Notes under the pieces: model-generated | Told to the model about the DNA's origin: nothing | The model's input: the letters and a program-made list of their open reading frames with translations, nothing else | Databases searched by the model: none | DNA from: Monocercomonoides exilis | Lineage: Eukaryota > Preaxostyla > Oxymonadida > Polymastigidae | Assembly: GCA_001643675.2 (NCBI GenBank) | Contig: LSRY02000019.1 | Coordinates: 496,001-560,000 of the forward strand | DNA length: 64,000 bases | Direction of reading: 5' to 3' | Part shown: piece after piece, positions 44,401 through 55,556 of the stretch | How positions within the stretch are numbered: position 1 is the first letter of the stretch | Layout: every line of letters starts with the position of its first letter | Program-made: the position numbers and the translations under genes

Positions 44401-44569
44401 CATAATTCTTCAATTTTGGATGACTTGTTCTAAGAGCTCCCCATGCAGTTCTTCGAACGGGAGTCGTTATGATTTCATCGTCCATAATTTGCGTAGATGT
44501 AAAGCAAGTCATATCTTGTCCATCCATAAGGCTGCCAGATTCACACAAATATGATAAAGGGATAAACAT
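41436..44569 (-). CDS. CHK2/Rad53-type FHA-kinase with a long disordered tail, five exons
   Basis: Exons: 44256-44569, 44167-44197, 44021-44099, 43622-43964 and 41436-43512, giving 947 residues and a TAA stop. An FHA domain comes first: EREILIGRHKTCNITIDDPR, ISSRHCRLYL, EDLSTNGTYLNKKK and GDIIGLLSP, with the phosphothreonine-binding Arg, Ser-x-x-His and Asn positions intact. The kinase follows: LGSGNFGVVYLGVHKASRTK, VAVKMIDKK, YLHRRGIVHRDLKPENILL, ITDFGVSR, CGTREYIAPEM. FHA before kinase is the CHK2/Rad53/Cds1 order, so a DNA-damage checkpoint role is likely. The C-terminal 450 residues are Ser/Pro/Gln-rich, with Gln runs and a short acidic-basic segment. The last exon is GC-rich and intronless. 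It is divergent from the APC10-like gene. Confidence 0.88.
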
Positions 44570-44681
44570 TATCGAGTCTTAAAACTTATTGATATTTTGG
44601 GTTTCAAAAGATGATAAATTAAACAATTTTAGATATTACGCATTAGAAGAAAAATGTTTTATCCCATACGAAAAGATTATT
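44570..44681. promoter_or_regulatory. Divergent interval between CHK2-like and APC10-like genes
   Basis: About 112 bp between predicted starts. A splice-acceptor-like TTTTAG at 44626-44631 suggests that the APC10-like gene may have a short upstream exon, so the true intergenic distance could be even less. Confidence 0.3.
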
Positions 44682-45436
44682 ATGTATGTGGAATATAAAA
44701 AATTAGCTTCTTGGGATGCAACCACGACAAAACCAGGTTATCCTATTAAAAATATTATTGATGATAGTACAGCAACATTTTGGCAGTTTGTATATGCTTT
44801 GTTTATCTTTCCCGAGAGAAATATTGAATGAACATAAAATTATAGGAGTTGCGGTGAACAACCTCACGCGATACAAGCCCGTTTTGATAGGAAAATTTGC
44901 GTATCTGTATGCATATAAGGATTTGTTTTGTCTTTCATTAGAACTTTAAAATATTTTACAATAACGTGAGTTTTTTGATGTGTTCAGTTCTCCGCATGAA
45001 GATGATAATTTCACACCACTTTATGTTTCCCTTAGATACAGAACATTTGGGGGTGAGATGAAATATGTCAAAACGTTTGTGTATTCTCAAGAATGCCAAT
45101 GGCTAAGCTTTCCTTTGTTCGAGGATAAATCAAAGTGTGACATTCGAAATTGTTCATAAAAATAGAAATTGTGATATAAATTTAGGCCGTATGTATGGAC
45201 GGATCTCATTCAATTTGTTATTCATTCAAATCAAGAGGAAGGGATTGACAGTCGAATTCGTCAAGTCTCTATTCGAGGACCTGTTCCGTTTGTTATTTCA
45301 TATTTTTTTTGTTGTTGTTGTTGTTATTGTTCATTTGTTTTTTTTCATTTTACGTTTCTTCGTAGAATCTGATAGTGCATTGCTGGATTTCTATTTTTAT
45401 CATCTTTGTGAAGTGCTTGGATTTTTAAGGTTATAA
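44682..45436 (+). CDS. APC10/DOC1-like anaphase-promoting complex subunit, about five exons, one apparent frameshift
   Basis: Exons: 44682-44785, 44846-44924, 44988-45134, 45186-45291 and an uncertain last one from 45366. The DOC domain is recognised from ASWDATTTKPGYPIKNIIDD, STATFWQSCGEQPHAIQARF, FTPLYVSLRY, ECQWLSFPLF and DLIQFVIHSNQEEGIDSRIR followed by QVSIRGP. APC10 helps the anaphase-promoting complex hold D-box substrates. Exon 2 contains a break: at 44913-44918 the frame reads TGC ATA TAA, but the expected protein continues in the +1 frame as YKDFSPHEDDNF. Loss of one AT from an ATATAT run would explain it. The C-terminus is uncertain because exon 4 and 5 phases do not give a clearly conserved end. 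Confidence 0.7.
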
Positions 45437-46172
45437 ATCTTTGAAATTTGCAAATTGCAAGAAACAAATAATTTTGTTGTTCGTGCTTTTGCGCGATGAA
45501 TATATGTATTAAAGACAATAATTGAAAATATTTTACTCGATGTGTTTCCCTTGCTAAATATTGTATTTTTTTTATTCTTAAAAATATATCATCCTCAAAT
45601 TTTTCTTATAATTGAATTGTTATTCACTTCGATTGAACTTTTTCTTTCTGTGAATTGAATAATGTCTTTTATCAAAAATAAAATTTTATTTTCATTCATG
45701 AATACCTCAAAACGTCGTTGATTTATATTGTTCAATAATTGGTAAATAGGGTGATTTTTTATTTGAGCATTGTTGATGTTTGCATAACACATTGAATAAT
45801 TGTCAAAAACAAAAAAGCAAACTTCTGCATATGTCTTATCCTTTTTGAAATCATTCTTACGTTCGAGTTTTGATCAAAAGATCAATCTCAAAGGGATTCA
45901 GAAAAAATGAGCAACATTATTCAACACAAACTGTTAATGATTTTGTTATTTAATAGATAAAGTTTTTCAAAAATCCCATTGAGAGTTAGAAAATTTAGTT
46001 CCTGATAAAATATAAGTGGCGGGGGTTTGTAAAATAACTCACCCTAATACAGAAAAAATATATTTGTTTTAAAAATAAAATAAGCTCAAAGTTATGTTGG
46101 ATCATTTATCAATGAAAATAAATTATAAATAAATAAATAAAAATAATTGTTAACAAAGAAAGTTTCATTTCA
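45437..46172. other. Intergenic, no gene seen
   Basis: About 735 bp of AT-rich sequence with no protein-like frame or recognisable repeat. Confidence 0.5.
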
Positions 46173-47655
46173 TCAAGCATTTACAAAATAATCTGCTAAA
46201 TTTTTTGATAATTCTTTATATTTTTTGTTTAGAAAAGAAATTTCTCCATAAAGGCTTACAATGCTATCTTCAAATCCTTCTTCTTCCATCTTTTCAAACA
46301 TCTCCATTTTCGTTGCCTTTCTTTTCATTTTCTCGGCTTCGTTATCAGTCTTTTCTTTCAGTCTTCCAGAAATTTTAAAAAAGAAAAACAAGCCATCCTT
46401 TATAATTTCATCATTCAAAGATGATTGTTTCATTTCCCCTGAAAACAGATCGACAATACCTTTCTTCAACGAGACATCGACATCTATAGCTCTTATATCC
46501 GCAATTCTTCTTAAAGATGTAGTGCACCAGCTGCTAACATCTACGCAATTGTCCTTTGCTGCTCGGAATACACTGACGACGCCTCCGAAAAGTCCGGTAA
46601 GTTCCTCGCTCAACAATTTGTATAAATATAAGAAGCATATCAATGTCAGTAGCCATCTCTTGATAACCAGTACTTCCTTCGCTTCTTTTCTTCCCCCCTT
46701 TTCTCCCTCTTCTTTTCCCTTCCAATCTGCACTCCCAGTTAGATCTTTCAGTTCTCTTCTTGCTTCTCTCACAAAATGTAGTTCATTCAAGGCAACATCT
46801 TCCAAATTCTCATCTTTTATTAATCGGTTAATTAAAAACTCCCAAATACACTGATATGCAAGTCGAGTCAAGTTGTGATGCTCCTGGTGATGTTTGATGA
46901 TCTCTTTGAGTTCACTCAAATACAGTTCTTTTGGCACATTCTAATCAGAATTAAAAAAAAACATTTAATCAAAATAAAATAGAAATTCTCAAACGCAAAA
47001 CATGTTAATGCAACTCAACGCCAACAAAGCCACTTCCACTTCTTCCAGAACTTCATCGTTTTTCTCATTCTTCGTGGCAACCTTCAGAAGGCAAGACATA
47101 CAAATCGAAAGCAATTCATCAGGAATGCCTTTGGAAAGCAAAAGATAGCATTCGCAAAGATCAACCAAAAGTATTTCGTGTTTTTCTTCATCTTTTTTCT
47201 TTTCTTCTTCAACAATCATCTTCTCAAATCTTTTGTTCAGAAAAGATTTTTCAAAGCTGTGAATCCATATCTTTTTCAACGTTTTGCAATATCCCATTCG
47301 CTTCAGCAATACAATTACATTTTCCATTGACATTTTCTTTTCTTCAATCATTTTTTGCATTTTATCGAATAGTTCTTTTGTGAAAGCAGATTCGATTTCT
47401 TCTTTACCCATTTTTCCAACAATTCTGTTTACTTCATTTATTTTCTGTTGCTGTTCATCTTCATTGCAATATTCTAGTTCAGAAAATAATTCTTTTATAT
47501 TTATTAATAACGGAAAACGCTGAGCATTCAAAAAAAAATTCAAAATGAACAAACTTGAAAACTTTTCCATTAAAGGCATTTCTTCAATTCTACAAACACT
47601 CTTATCATCCGTAGATGCTTTCATTCTTTTCGTGTATTGTGCTTCACTACTTGTC
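46173..47655 (-). CDS. Helical (armadillo-like?) protein of unknown function, two exons seen
   Basis: Exons 46995-47655 and 46173-46940 join in phase (splice after NMFC to NVPKELYLSEL) and end in TGA. A splice acceptor at 47656 means an upstream exon is missing. The product, about 475 residues, is almost wholly helical, with repeated Leu-rich helices (LLVDLCECYLLLSKGIPDEL, LLSICMSCLLKVA, VEVALLALSCINM). It ends EEEGFEDSIVSLYGEI, then a helix and NLADYFVNA. I associate this type of ending with large families of armadillo-like proteins in oxymonad genomes, but this is memory, not a search. A hydrophobic stretch (WLLTLICFLYLYKLL) could be a buried helix rather than a membrane segment. Confidence 0.6.
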
Positions 47656-48985
47656 CTAAAATAGTTTTTTGCCGAAAAAATATATGATAAATACAAACAT
47701 CTTTCTTTTTCTATCGAAAAGAAAAAGAAATAAAGTCAAATTAAATAATTTGTTTTTGCTTAATAAAAAGAAGTAAAAAAAGTTCAACAAAACCACTGCT
47801 TTTGGTTATTGAATGCTAACGACGTAAAAATGTTTTTACTGTGATCCAACCAAAAGTTAATTTGAAGAAGGTATATCTTTGAATAAAACTCATTTTCATT
47901 TAAAGATCATTCGTCAATCGCGGAATTGAATAAATTTCTTGTTCAGAAATTGAGTTTGAACATAGAAAAGGAAACTGACAAACAAAATGAGTGAGTAAAA
48001 GATATTACTCAATTATTCACGAAGGATGAGAGTGAAAACAAAAACGTGTGATGATTGTCCATTTGACACATTATATCAATTGTTGTATTTTTAACTTATT
48101 TGTTAACGGATCTTTAAATTGTGGAGAATGACGAAAGGAAATATATTTCTGAGAATAAACACAAACTGGCTGAACAAAAAAAAAAAGAACATGGAGAACA
48201 TGGAGAATGTGCTTTCAGAGTGGCAGAAGAGCATGATCACAAGCTTTCATGGTTGAATTATCTTTTGTGATGAAGAAGAACATCCTTTGGAGAAAGGGAG
48301 ATTTATTCATAACTAACAGAAAAGATCCAAATCATAAAATTTGGTGAGGCTCCAACATCAAAAGACAATTTCTCATTTCTTTGTTTATTATCGAACATCT
48401 TGTACCGACAAATCCTTATTCTTTTTCCATAAATAAGATTGGAAGAGGAAGTCATAAAAACAACTTTGCCAAGAGATGAACACAAGAAACACATTTTCAT
48501 TGCTACTCATCTGTTCATGCAAGCGTGAATACGATTATTTAAATTAAATATTCTTCTCCAATTCGATTTCTGTTGCATCTGAATGAAGAGAATGAAATAT
48601 GTTTTGAATCATTTTCAAAGGGTTTTATAGATATATTGCTATCTTTATGACAGAGTCAAAAGACACTATTTCCATTTTTTTCTAAAAGATTTCAGTCGAA
48701 CGCATCAACTCAGGGAATGATGAGATGGTAATTGGATAGTGGCCTCAATCTTTTTTTCTGTTATGAACATCACTAAATAATGAAATGCCACCTTTGATTC
48801 CTTGTCTTTAATCCAACTTAACGAATTTTACTTTCTCATTCGCATCAATTTCATTTTCATCGTTTCCTTCCTGTTTTCTTCATTTTTTTTTTTTTTTCAT
48901 CAATTCTTTTCCGATTTCGACAAGAAAGGTTGCATATTGCTCTGATAAAAATATGCTCAGTTGTTTTTGGATGGTGCATATAAAA
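47656..48985. other. Intergenic, no supported gene
   Basis: About 1.3 kb containing many short polar frames on both strands that break quickly. Around 48180-48540 composition is less AT-rich and may be decayed coding sequence, but no family can be named. Confidence 0.4.
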
Positions 48986-49252
48986 TCATTGAATGTACTG
49001 TCTCTGAAGTGGATTCTTCATTGATGACTCTGGAAGAGAGGTTTCCGCGGGATAGTGTCGGTTCTCATTCCATTTCGCTTCATTGCAATTATTATCCTTT
49101 TCCTTTATATCCTCCTCTTCATCACCATAGTCATCTTTTTCTTTTTCGCTCAATCTATCAATAATGAACCTTTTATTTAGTTTCCGCAATAATAATGTAT
49201 CTTTCTGGGGACTTCCACATTCGTCTTTTTTGACATCTCTGTTCATGTTATT
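48986..49252 (-). pseudogene. Possible relic exon of a hydrophilic protein
   Basis: After a splice-acceptor-like TTTGCAG at 49253, the minus strand reads a polar peptide (MNRDVKKDECGSPQKDTLLL, then EKEKDDYGDEEEDIKEKDNN) to a stop at 48986. A second polar acidic stretch in the same direction lies at about 49460-49560. They may belong to one decayed or unrecognised gene. Confidence is low because no conserved domain is seen. Confidence 0.3.
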
Positions 49253-49569
49253 CTGCAAATAGAAAGAGAGGTGCATGGGATGTCGAATCCATGTTATGCA
49301 AGGAAATGATTTCCTAAGGATTGGGATGTATGTTGAAAAAACAGCTGAATAAGAAATAGTGTAGTCTTTCATTATTTACTGTTGGAATGGAACAAATCGA
49401 ATCAAGGAGAAGTAACTTTTTCAACTATTCAGCATTCAATTTTTAATTCTCATTTAATCTTCCATTAACTTCCTGATCTTGAATACCTTCTTCATCAGAT
49501 TCATTGATTGAATCAAATTTGTCACTGTTCCTCTTTTGCTCCACAACTCATAAAGAACCTGATGAACTG

Positions 49570-51560
49570 TTGCTACTCAATTTATTTGTCTTAAAGAAAC
49601 TCAGCTGCCTTTTATGGCTTCATCGGACAATTGCATGCTTTTCTGGTTCGAAAAATTTCCAGGTGATGTGACAAAAAAGATAAATATTTTTCATTCCTCT
49701 TGCGAGAAAGTTCACGGATTCCCTGTACCAATTCTAATATGTTGTTATTATTGCTTTTTCATGTCAATCCATGGCTCATCATCCTTCTTTTCCTTTTCAT
49801 ATTCCACTTTCTACTGCTCCCTTTTTTTCAACAGATAATTCGTCTAATCTGCATCATTATTGAACTGTTTACGATATTGATTACATTCGATGTGATAATA
49901 CAGGACGAAATTTTTATTTCGTGAAATTTTTTCCATTCTTTATTTTCCAATTTTTAGTCATTTGTAATTTTTCAAAATAATTTTTGCATGAGAATGCTAC
50001 ACTTTTCATAATATGATCGCAAAAAAAGTTTTGAACAAATCCCTGTTTTTTCATAAATGCAATAATTGTGCCCCATATATGGTTTTGACTGCATAAATAA
50101 GTGGCTGATCCTTTTTGAAAAGGCATAAATGAAATTTTTACAGATTCATTGAATAAAGGTACTTTTTTTTGAATTCTTGCAATTGGTCTGCTTAAAAATT
50201 TCACTAAAAAGTTTTTTGATATGATAAAATTTTTTATCATGTAATAGATGAAATTCAAATAAGAAATTTCAATTTAAATAACTTCATTTTATTCGAATAA
50301 AATATAAGTTTATTTGAATAAGACACACTTTATGCAAATGAACTCACTTCATTTAAGGATTCCCAACTTCATTTGAGTTTCTGTTTTGTTATAATTTCAC
50401 TTAATACAGAATAAAGAACATCATAATTATGACTTTCTTTAAAAATTATTTTAATGTGTTTTTCACTTTTGTGAAAATGTGAGAAGATAATTTCTTTTTT
50501 TTAGTAATTGAATAAAATGAACATATTGATTTTGATGCATTTTAAGGAAATTCCAAATATGAAAACTTTTCAAATACATTAATCGATAACAATTTTTAAT
50601 GTTTCTCTGTTTAAGTGAAATATTTGTAATCAAAAATTAATAAAAATATGGAAAGTTGAAAATACAGATATTCGATATTTGAATAACAAGACAATGGATC
50701 ATTATGCAAACGTAATACATGGAGCAATCAAGTTCTTTGAAAGCAGTGGATCATAACTTTTGTGTCGTAAATTGTTGATGGAAGGTGAAATAAAGACAAA
50801 TAGTTCAAATGCATATTTATGGAGAAGTAATGAAGAATTATCCATTAAACGTTCATGCTTGAATCAAAATTAATGTTTGCAAGTTGTGTTGAATGTTTGT
50901 TTTCCTGAATAATATTGAATGTGTTGTTATACGCATTTGAATATTCGTGTTTTTATTAAGGCTGGCAAAATGAAAATGCAGAACAAAATGATCGAGCAAC
51001 AAACAGAGATATACCTTATAGTTTTGAAGAAGAAGAAATCCGTTTTCTGCAAGATGAAGAAAAGTGAGGAAAGGGTATTTTAAAGAAAGAAAGACAGATG
51101 TGAAAACGTGGATATACATAAATTAAGCGTGAACATGACATTATGAAACGCTTGACCTTAGTTCCAGTTGAGGAAATGCTTAAGTTGAAAGATATTTTTT
51201 TATCTAAGAAGAGGAAATAATAGAGAAAAATGAGAGTTGGTAGAAAAAGAAATGTGGATTACCATTTGTTTCCTTTTTTGAAGGAAAGAAGTAAAGGGGC
51301 AAGTTGAATGTTTGAAGGATTCAGTGGAAACTGCTTGCCAGAAGAATGTGCAACCAAAGAAGAATAATTCAGATTCACACTTGTTTCAACGAGAGTCTTT
51401 GTATTAATTATCGTTAACCTTCATTATTCCAAATATCAAATAATTTCATCATAACATCTTCTTTTTCTTCTTCATTTCTTTCGAACTGCAATGATCTCTT
51501 CCTGGCTTTTCGTCCTCACTATAACTTGAAAGGATTCAACGCAGAAACACTCGAAAGCGC
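49570..51560. other. AT-rich intergenic DNA
   Basis: About 2 kb with no supported gene. Sequence around 50240-50380 contains CTTCATTT and TTTATTTGAATAA blocks that recur in degenerate form at 54300-54370, perhaps remnants of one repeat family. Confidence 0.4.
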
Positions 51561-51739
51561 ATTCTTTCCCCTTCAATGAAATGCTGCTGCTCATGTACCG
51601 TAGAAAGCAATGGCTCATTTTCATCGTTTCATCATTCTTCTTCCTCCTCCTTTTTTTCTTCCATATCAAATCCCATCTTCCTTATATACTTCATCGTTCT
51701 GATCTGGAGCAGCACGCCGATCAACTTCGCCATTCCGGA

Positions 51740-52755
51740 TGCGGAGAATCGAAGAGAAGAAATTTTCAGAGAATGAGCAGCCATCATTATCGGAGCTTGG
51801 GATTGACCCTTCGGATGCGTCTGTGGTGGCGGCTTCACACACGTCGGCAGCAGCGATGGACTGCATCGAAAGACGGCTGCGAATTGTGGTGCCAGAGGCG
51901 GCTGGGGTGCATGGGCGGCACATGCCGCTGTCGCTGCAGCTGCTGCGGGCGCTGTAGACGCTGCGGGGATTTGGGGATCGCCTCAGTCGAGGCGTGTGAT
52001 GGCGAAGCTGGACGAGGAAGTGATGGGGCGAGGGGTTGCAGTGTGTGAAGCGGGGGAGATTGTGGTGAAGGAGCTGGAGGCAGCGGGGATGAGGACGGAT
52101 GACGATGTGGTTCTATTGCCAGTAGATATTGAACAAACTATGCTGGAGGAGCGGGAAGAAGCAGAGGAAGGAGAAAGGGGAGGCAAAGAGGGAGAAGAAA
52201 ATGGAGAAGAAGATGGAAGGAAAGAGGGAAGCGAGGGGAATGAGGAGAAAGGCTGATATCCGACAGCGCACAGAGAGTTTGTAGAAAGAATTAAAGAGAG
52301 CCAGGGGAAGCTGGAAGAAGCAATTGCACCGCTGGTTGTGGAAGGGCTTGGGCTGGGTCGGCTGAGGTTTGTAAAGGCGTGTGTGGGGACGGAGGCAGAC
52401 AAACAGTAATAAACAGAATGTGACATGCGTAGTTGAACGCCAGGCGACGGCATTCAACAGGAGAACAGGAGAGCAGAAGAAGAAGCAGAAGATGGATCCG
52501 GGCATAACTTCAGATGGAAATTCATATGGAGTAAAGAAAGATGAGGAACAAATGCAAATGTCGAAGAATGATTTGGCAATGTTTGAGGAGTCGGGGATAG
52601 AGGGCGGTTCGATTGATTTGGAGAAGGAAAAAGAGGAGGAGGAAGAAGAGAAAGTTGATGGAGACATGAAGTTTATATTTAAGAAATGTAAAGGACAAAA
52701 GCAGAAAGAGGAAATAATACTTGAGGTTCTGGAGAAGTGGACACAGAAGAAGTAG
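51740..52755 (+). pseudogene. GC-rich decayed gene fragments
   Basis: Plus-strand frames of normal protein composition are broken by stops and shifts. The first reads EKKFSENEQPSLSELGIDPS, then AAMDCIERRLRIVVPEAAGV to a TAG at about 51957. The second reads MAKLDEEVMGRGVAVCEAGE, IVVKELEAAGMRTDDDVVLL, a Glu/Gly-rich run to a TGA near 52254, then EFVERIKESQGKLEEAIAPL and LRFVKACVG. The third reads KKCKGQKQKEEIILEVLEKW to a TAG near 52753. The GC content is far above the flanks. I do not recognise the family. The middle segment has a partial paralogue near 56.7 kb. Unseen introns could make some of this a live gene, but the number of breaks argues for decay. Confidence 0.5.
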
Positions 52756-52907
52756 CTTCAGCTTCACATCAAAAAGGTATATTTTCACAAACATAGTTGA
52801 AGCGGAAGGAATAGGAAGAGAGTGTGAGGAAGAAAATGAAGAAAATGAAGAGATGAAATTTCTCATGAATATCCATTTGAAAAAAAAGGAGATAAGATGA
52901 TTGGAAG

Positions 52908-53906
52908 TCAAATGTTGCACTCAGAATTATCAGCTGTATTGCTGTTCCACAATCTTAGTGTTGGAGTTGTTGAACCACATTGCTGGAATGGAGATTGGGT
53001 TATGGCATTGCTTCTAAAGAAAACAACGTTTCCTCTTCCATCAGTTGCAGTGTTGCCATCGAAGAAACAGAATGTGATGAATTTTACTCCATTCATCCAG
53101 GAATATGTGTCTCTGTTAAACATTGCAGCACCTCCTAATGAAGATGACGAATTTGTCAATTTGTTGTTTATAAACTGGCAGTCATAAACCAGAAATTGAC
53201 TTGGTTTGTTTCCTGGAGGATCATAAAATGTTAAAGAATCTGCAGAATCGCCACCGGTATTTGAGATGCACTTGCATTTGGTGAACAAAAATTAGCAAGT
53301 TGAGGTCATATTTTTGAGCCAAAAAAACCAACCGGTTCCACACCAGTTTGTTATTGAACAACATTCCACTCTGTTATCTGAGAATGTCCAGACAGAACTG
53401 GATAGAGGATAAGCTATACAAATTACTCCTCCATGCTTTGTTTGACAACTTGTGAAATGAGATTTTGCGATACTGATTTGCAATAAATTTTCACAAAACA
53501 AAGCTCCTCCTTCACCATTGCTTGATGTACATTTGTTGAATGAGCAAGAAGTGATTGTGAGGTTGGCATTTGTGCAGTTGACATAAAGTGCACCTCCTCA
53601 GGTACTTCCGCTATTTGAATCATTTCATTCGCATAACTCAAATCTATAGCTGTTAACATCGAATGAAGTCAGTCTTCCAGGTTTCTTTCTATCAGTTTCA
53701 TTTCCAATATACTCAACAGGAGCATTTGTGGAAGAGCGTGTTTGATGAAGGAAAGAAGTGTTGAAAATTAGAGAGAAGTGGAGGCTGTTTTGAGTGGTAA
53801 GGAATGAACGAATCTGGAGGAAGAGAGAGAAAATATTGCAAAAAGGATGGAAATTAGAGGAAACAGAAGAAGAAGAAAAAAGAAAATCAAGTTTGTCAGT
53901 GTCCAC
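52908..53906 (-). pseudogene. Right-handed beta-helix repeat protein, fragment
   Basis: One reading frame runs from about 53906 to a stop at 52908 with three internal stops: TGA at about 53625, TGA shortly after (in NSGST-stop-GGALYV) and TAA at 53292-53294. The protein has short beta-strand rungs typical of pectin-lyase-like helices: GGALYVNCTNANLTITSCSF, NKCTSSNGEGGALFCENLLQ, SNTGGDSADSLTFYD, CQFINNKLTNSSSSLGGAAM and NGVKFITFCFFDGNTATDGR. Such proteins form very large gene families in Preaxostyla and are thought to be surface or secreted. The lack of a start, the in-frame stops and the short length mark it as a truncated pseudogene. Confidence 0.7.
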
Positions 53907-54910
53907 GTTGCATTAAGTGTATTTTTGCGGTTATTTGTGTATTAGACATTGAAATTGTTCAGAGCATTTCACTTTTCCTCTTAACATTTTTATCCAAATA
54001 AAAATCGTATCATCTGCGTTTTTTTTTTTTTTTTAAATAAACATAAAAATATAAATGAAACAAACCTTCAACTCACTTTATTCTACATTATTATGTCTTT
54101 CAAGCTCATTTTGTTGTAATTTCGTAACATTTTTAATTAAAATCAAATAGATCAAAGCCGTTTTAAAAATTGAATAACTAATTCTTAAAAAAGCAACACC
54201 AAATGTTCCGATTAGTAATTTTGAAAAATAAAATATTATTTTTCATGGCTTTTTCATGATGGATTTCAGCGTTAATTTGCGTATGTAGTCTTTAATTAAA
54301 ATAAACCAACTTCATTTGAATTAAATGGGTTTATTTGAATTGAAGAAGTTTATTCAAATTTCATCTAATGAATAATATTATTGTCAAATTTGATAGATCA
54401 ATAACAAAAATTCAAGAAAAAACGCCTTATTTCAATGAACCAGAGAATAAACTATTTGCAATTTTTAAAAAAAATAAAATCGAAATGAAATGAAAAAACT
54501 AATTTTTCGATTATAAAAAAAAATTATGATTTTTTTCGTAGTGTGGATTAATTCCAAGAATAAATTTATGGAGAAGAATTATTGCATGGTGTGATAAAAG
54601 TGTTTTATATTTGGGGAAAAATATTTTTCTTCAAGCGTTCACATTGAAAAATTATGCACTTTTCATTGACTTTTTAAGATTAAAAAACACAATAAAAATG
54701 GATATATTTTTTGACATTTGTGTAATGTTTGAAAACTTTTTGTTTTGATTTCAACGATGCCTCCTTACGGATGTGAAAATCCAATTATTTGAAAATCTGA
54801 GAAAGCGAAATAAAGTTATGAGTGAAGCAATTTTTTTGTGCCTTGTGCAAAAAAAGTTTGAAAGTTCGTATTTTCCCCCATTTCTTCTTCTTTTTCTCCT
54901 TTTTCTCTTT
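53907..54910. other. AT-rich intergenic DNA
   Basis: About 1 kb without a supported gene. A possible degenerate copy of the 50.25-kb repeat lies at 54300-54370. Confidence 0.5.
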
Positions 54911-55156
54911 ATATGGATGATTCTTTTTGAAAAATCACAAATGTTTAATTTTCAAATTCTTCAAAATTTTCATATTTTGCTCAAATTTCTGTTTTAGCTC
55001 ACAAATCTCCTCGAGAATGTTAGAAATAGCTTTTTCAAGTATAAGATTCATTTTAGTGAAGTTTGATATTTGTTTACAAAATATTTAGCAAAATTTGAAA
55101 TTTTGAAGTATTTGAAAATTAAACATTTGTGACTTTTCAAAAAGAATCACCCATAT
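54911..55156. mobile_element. MITE family A, copy 2
   Basis: A 246-bp element with about 60-bp inverted repeats differing at two or three positions. The termini match copy 1 at 22360-22607 (ATATGGRTGATTCTTTTTGA), while the middle differs. TA dinucleotides flank the core. It lies four bases from another inverted-repeat element. Confidence 0.85.
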
Positions 55157-55159
55157 ACA

Positions 55160-55556
55160 CAGATTTTGCATTTAATGCCGGACATCACACATAATACCGG
55201 ACAAGATCGTTTTCTCAATAACCACTCAAAGAGAAAATCTGATTATATTCCTCTAAATATATCATAACAATACTAACTCATTTGACATACAAAACTTTCA
55301 AAATAGCTTCATTTGTGCTTAGAAAAAAATAATTTTCAAAATCTAGGAAAAAAAGGATTGAGAGTTTCTCCGAGATTACAAAAAATATTTTATAAATATT
55401 CAGCCTGCGCGGAAATGAATATCCGTCATGCCAGATGAGGAAGTGTTGTTGAGGTATATTTGGAAGAATATTATCAGATTTTCTCTTTGAGTGGTTATTG
55501 AGAAAAAGATCTTGTCCGGTATTTTGTACGATGTCCGGCATTTAATGCAATATCTG
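55160..55556. mobile_element. Foldback element C
   Basis: About 397 bp with 80-bp imperfect inverted repeats starting CAGAT, then TTGCATTTAATGCCGGACAT on the left and its complement on the right, and containing the block AATAACCACTCAAAGAGAAA in both arms. The flanks CATATACA and CATATTAA agree at six of eight bases and might be a worn 8-bp target duplication, which with CA termini would fit hAT. It has no coding capacity. Confidence 0.75.

Noticed and set aside
3276-53294. Reassignment of TGA to an amino acid in the host
   Set aside because: Several in-frame TGA codons occur, but only in mobile elements or pseudogenes. The well-conserved host genes contain none, and at least the FYVE model ends at TGA.
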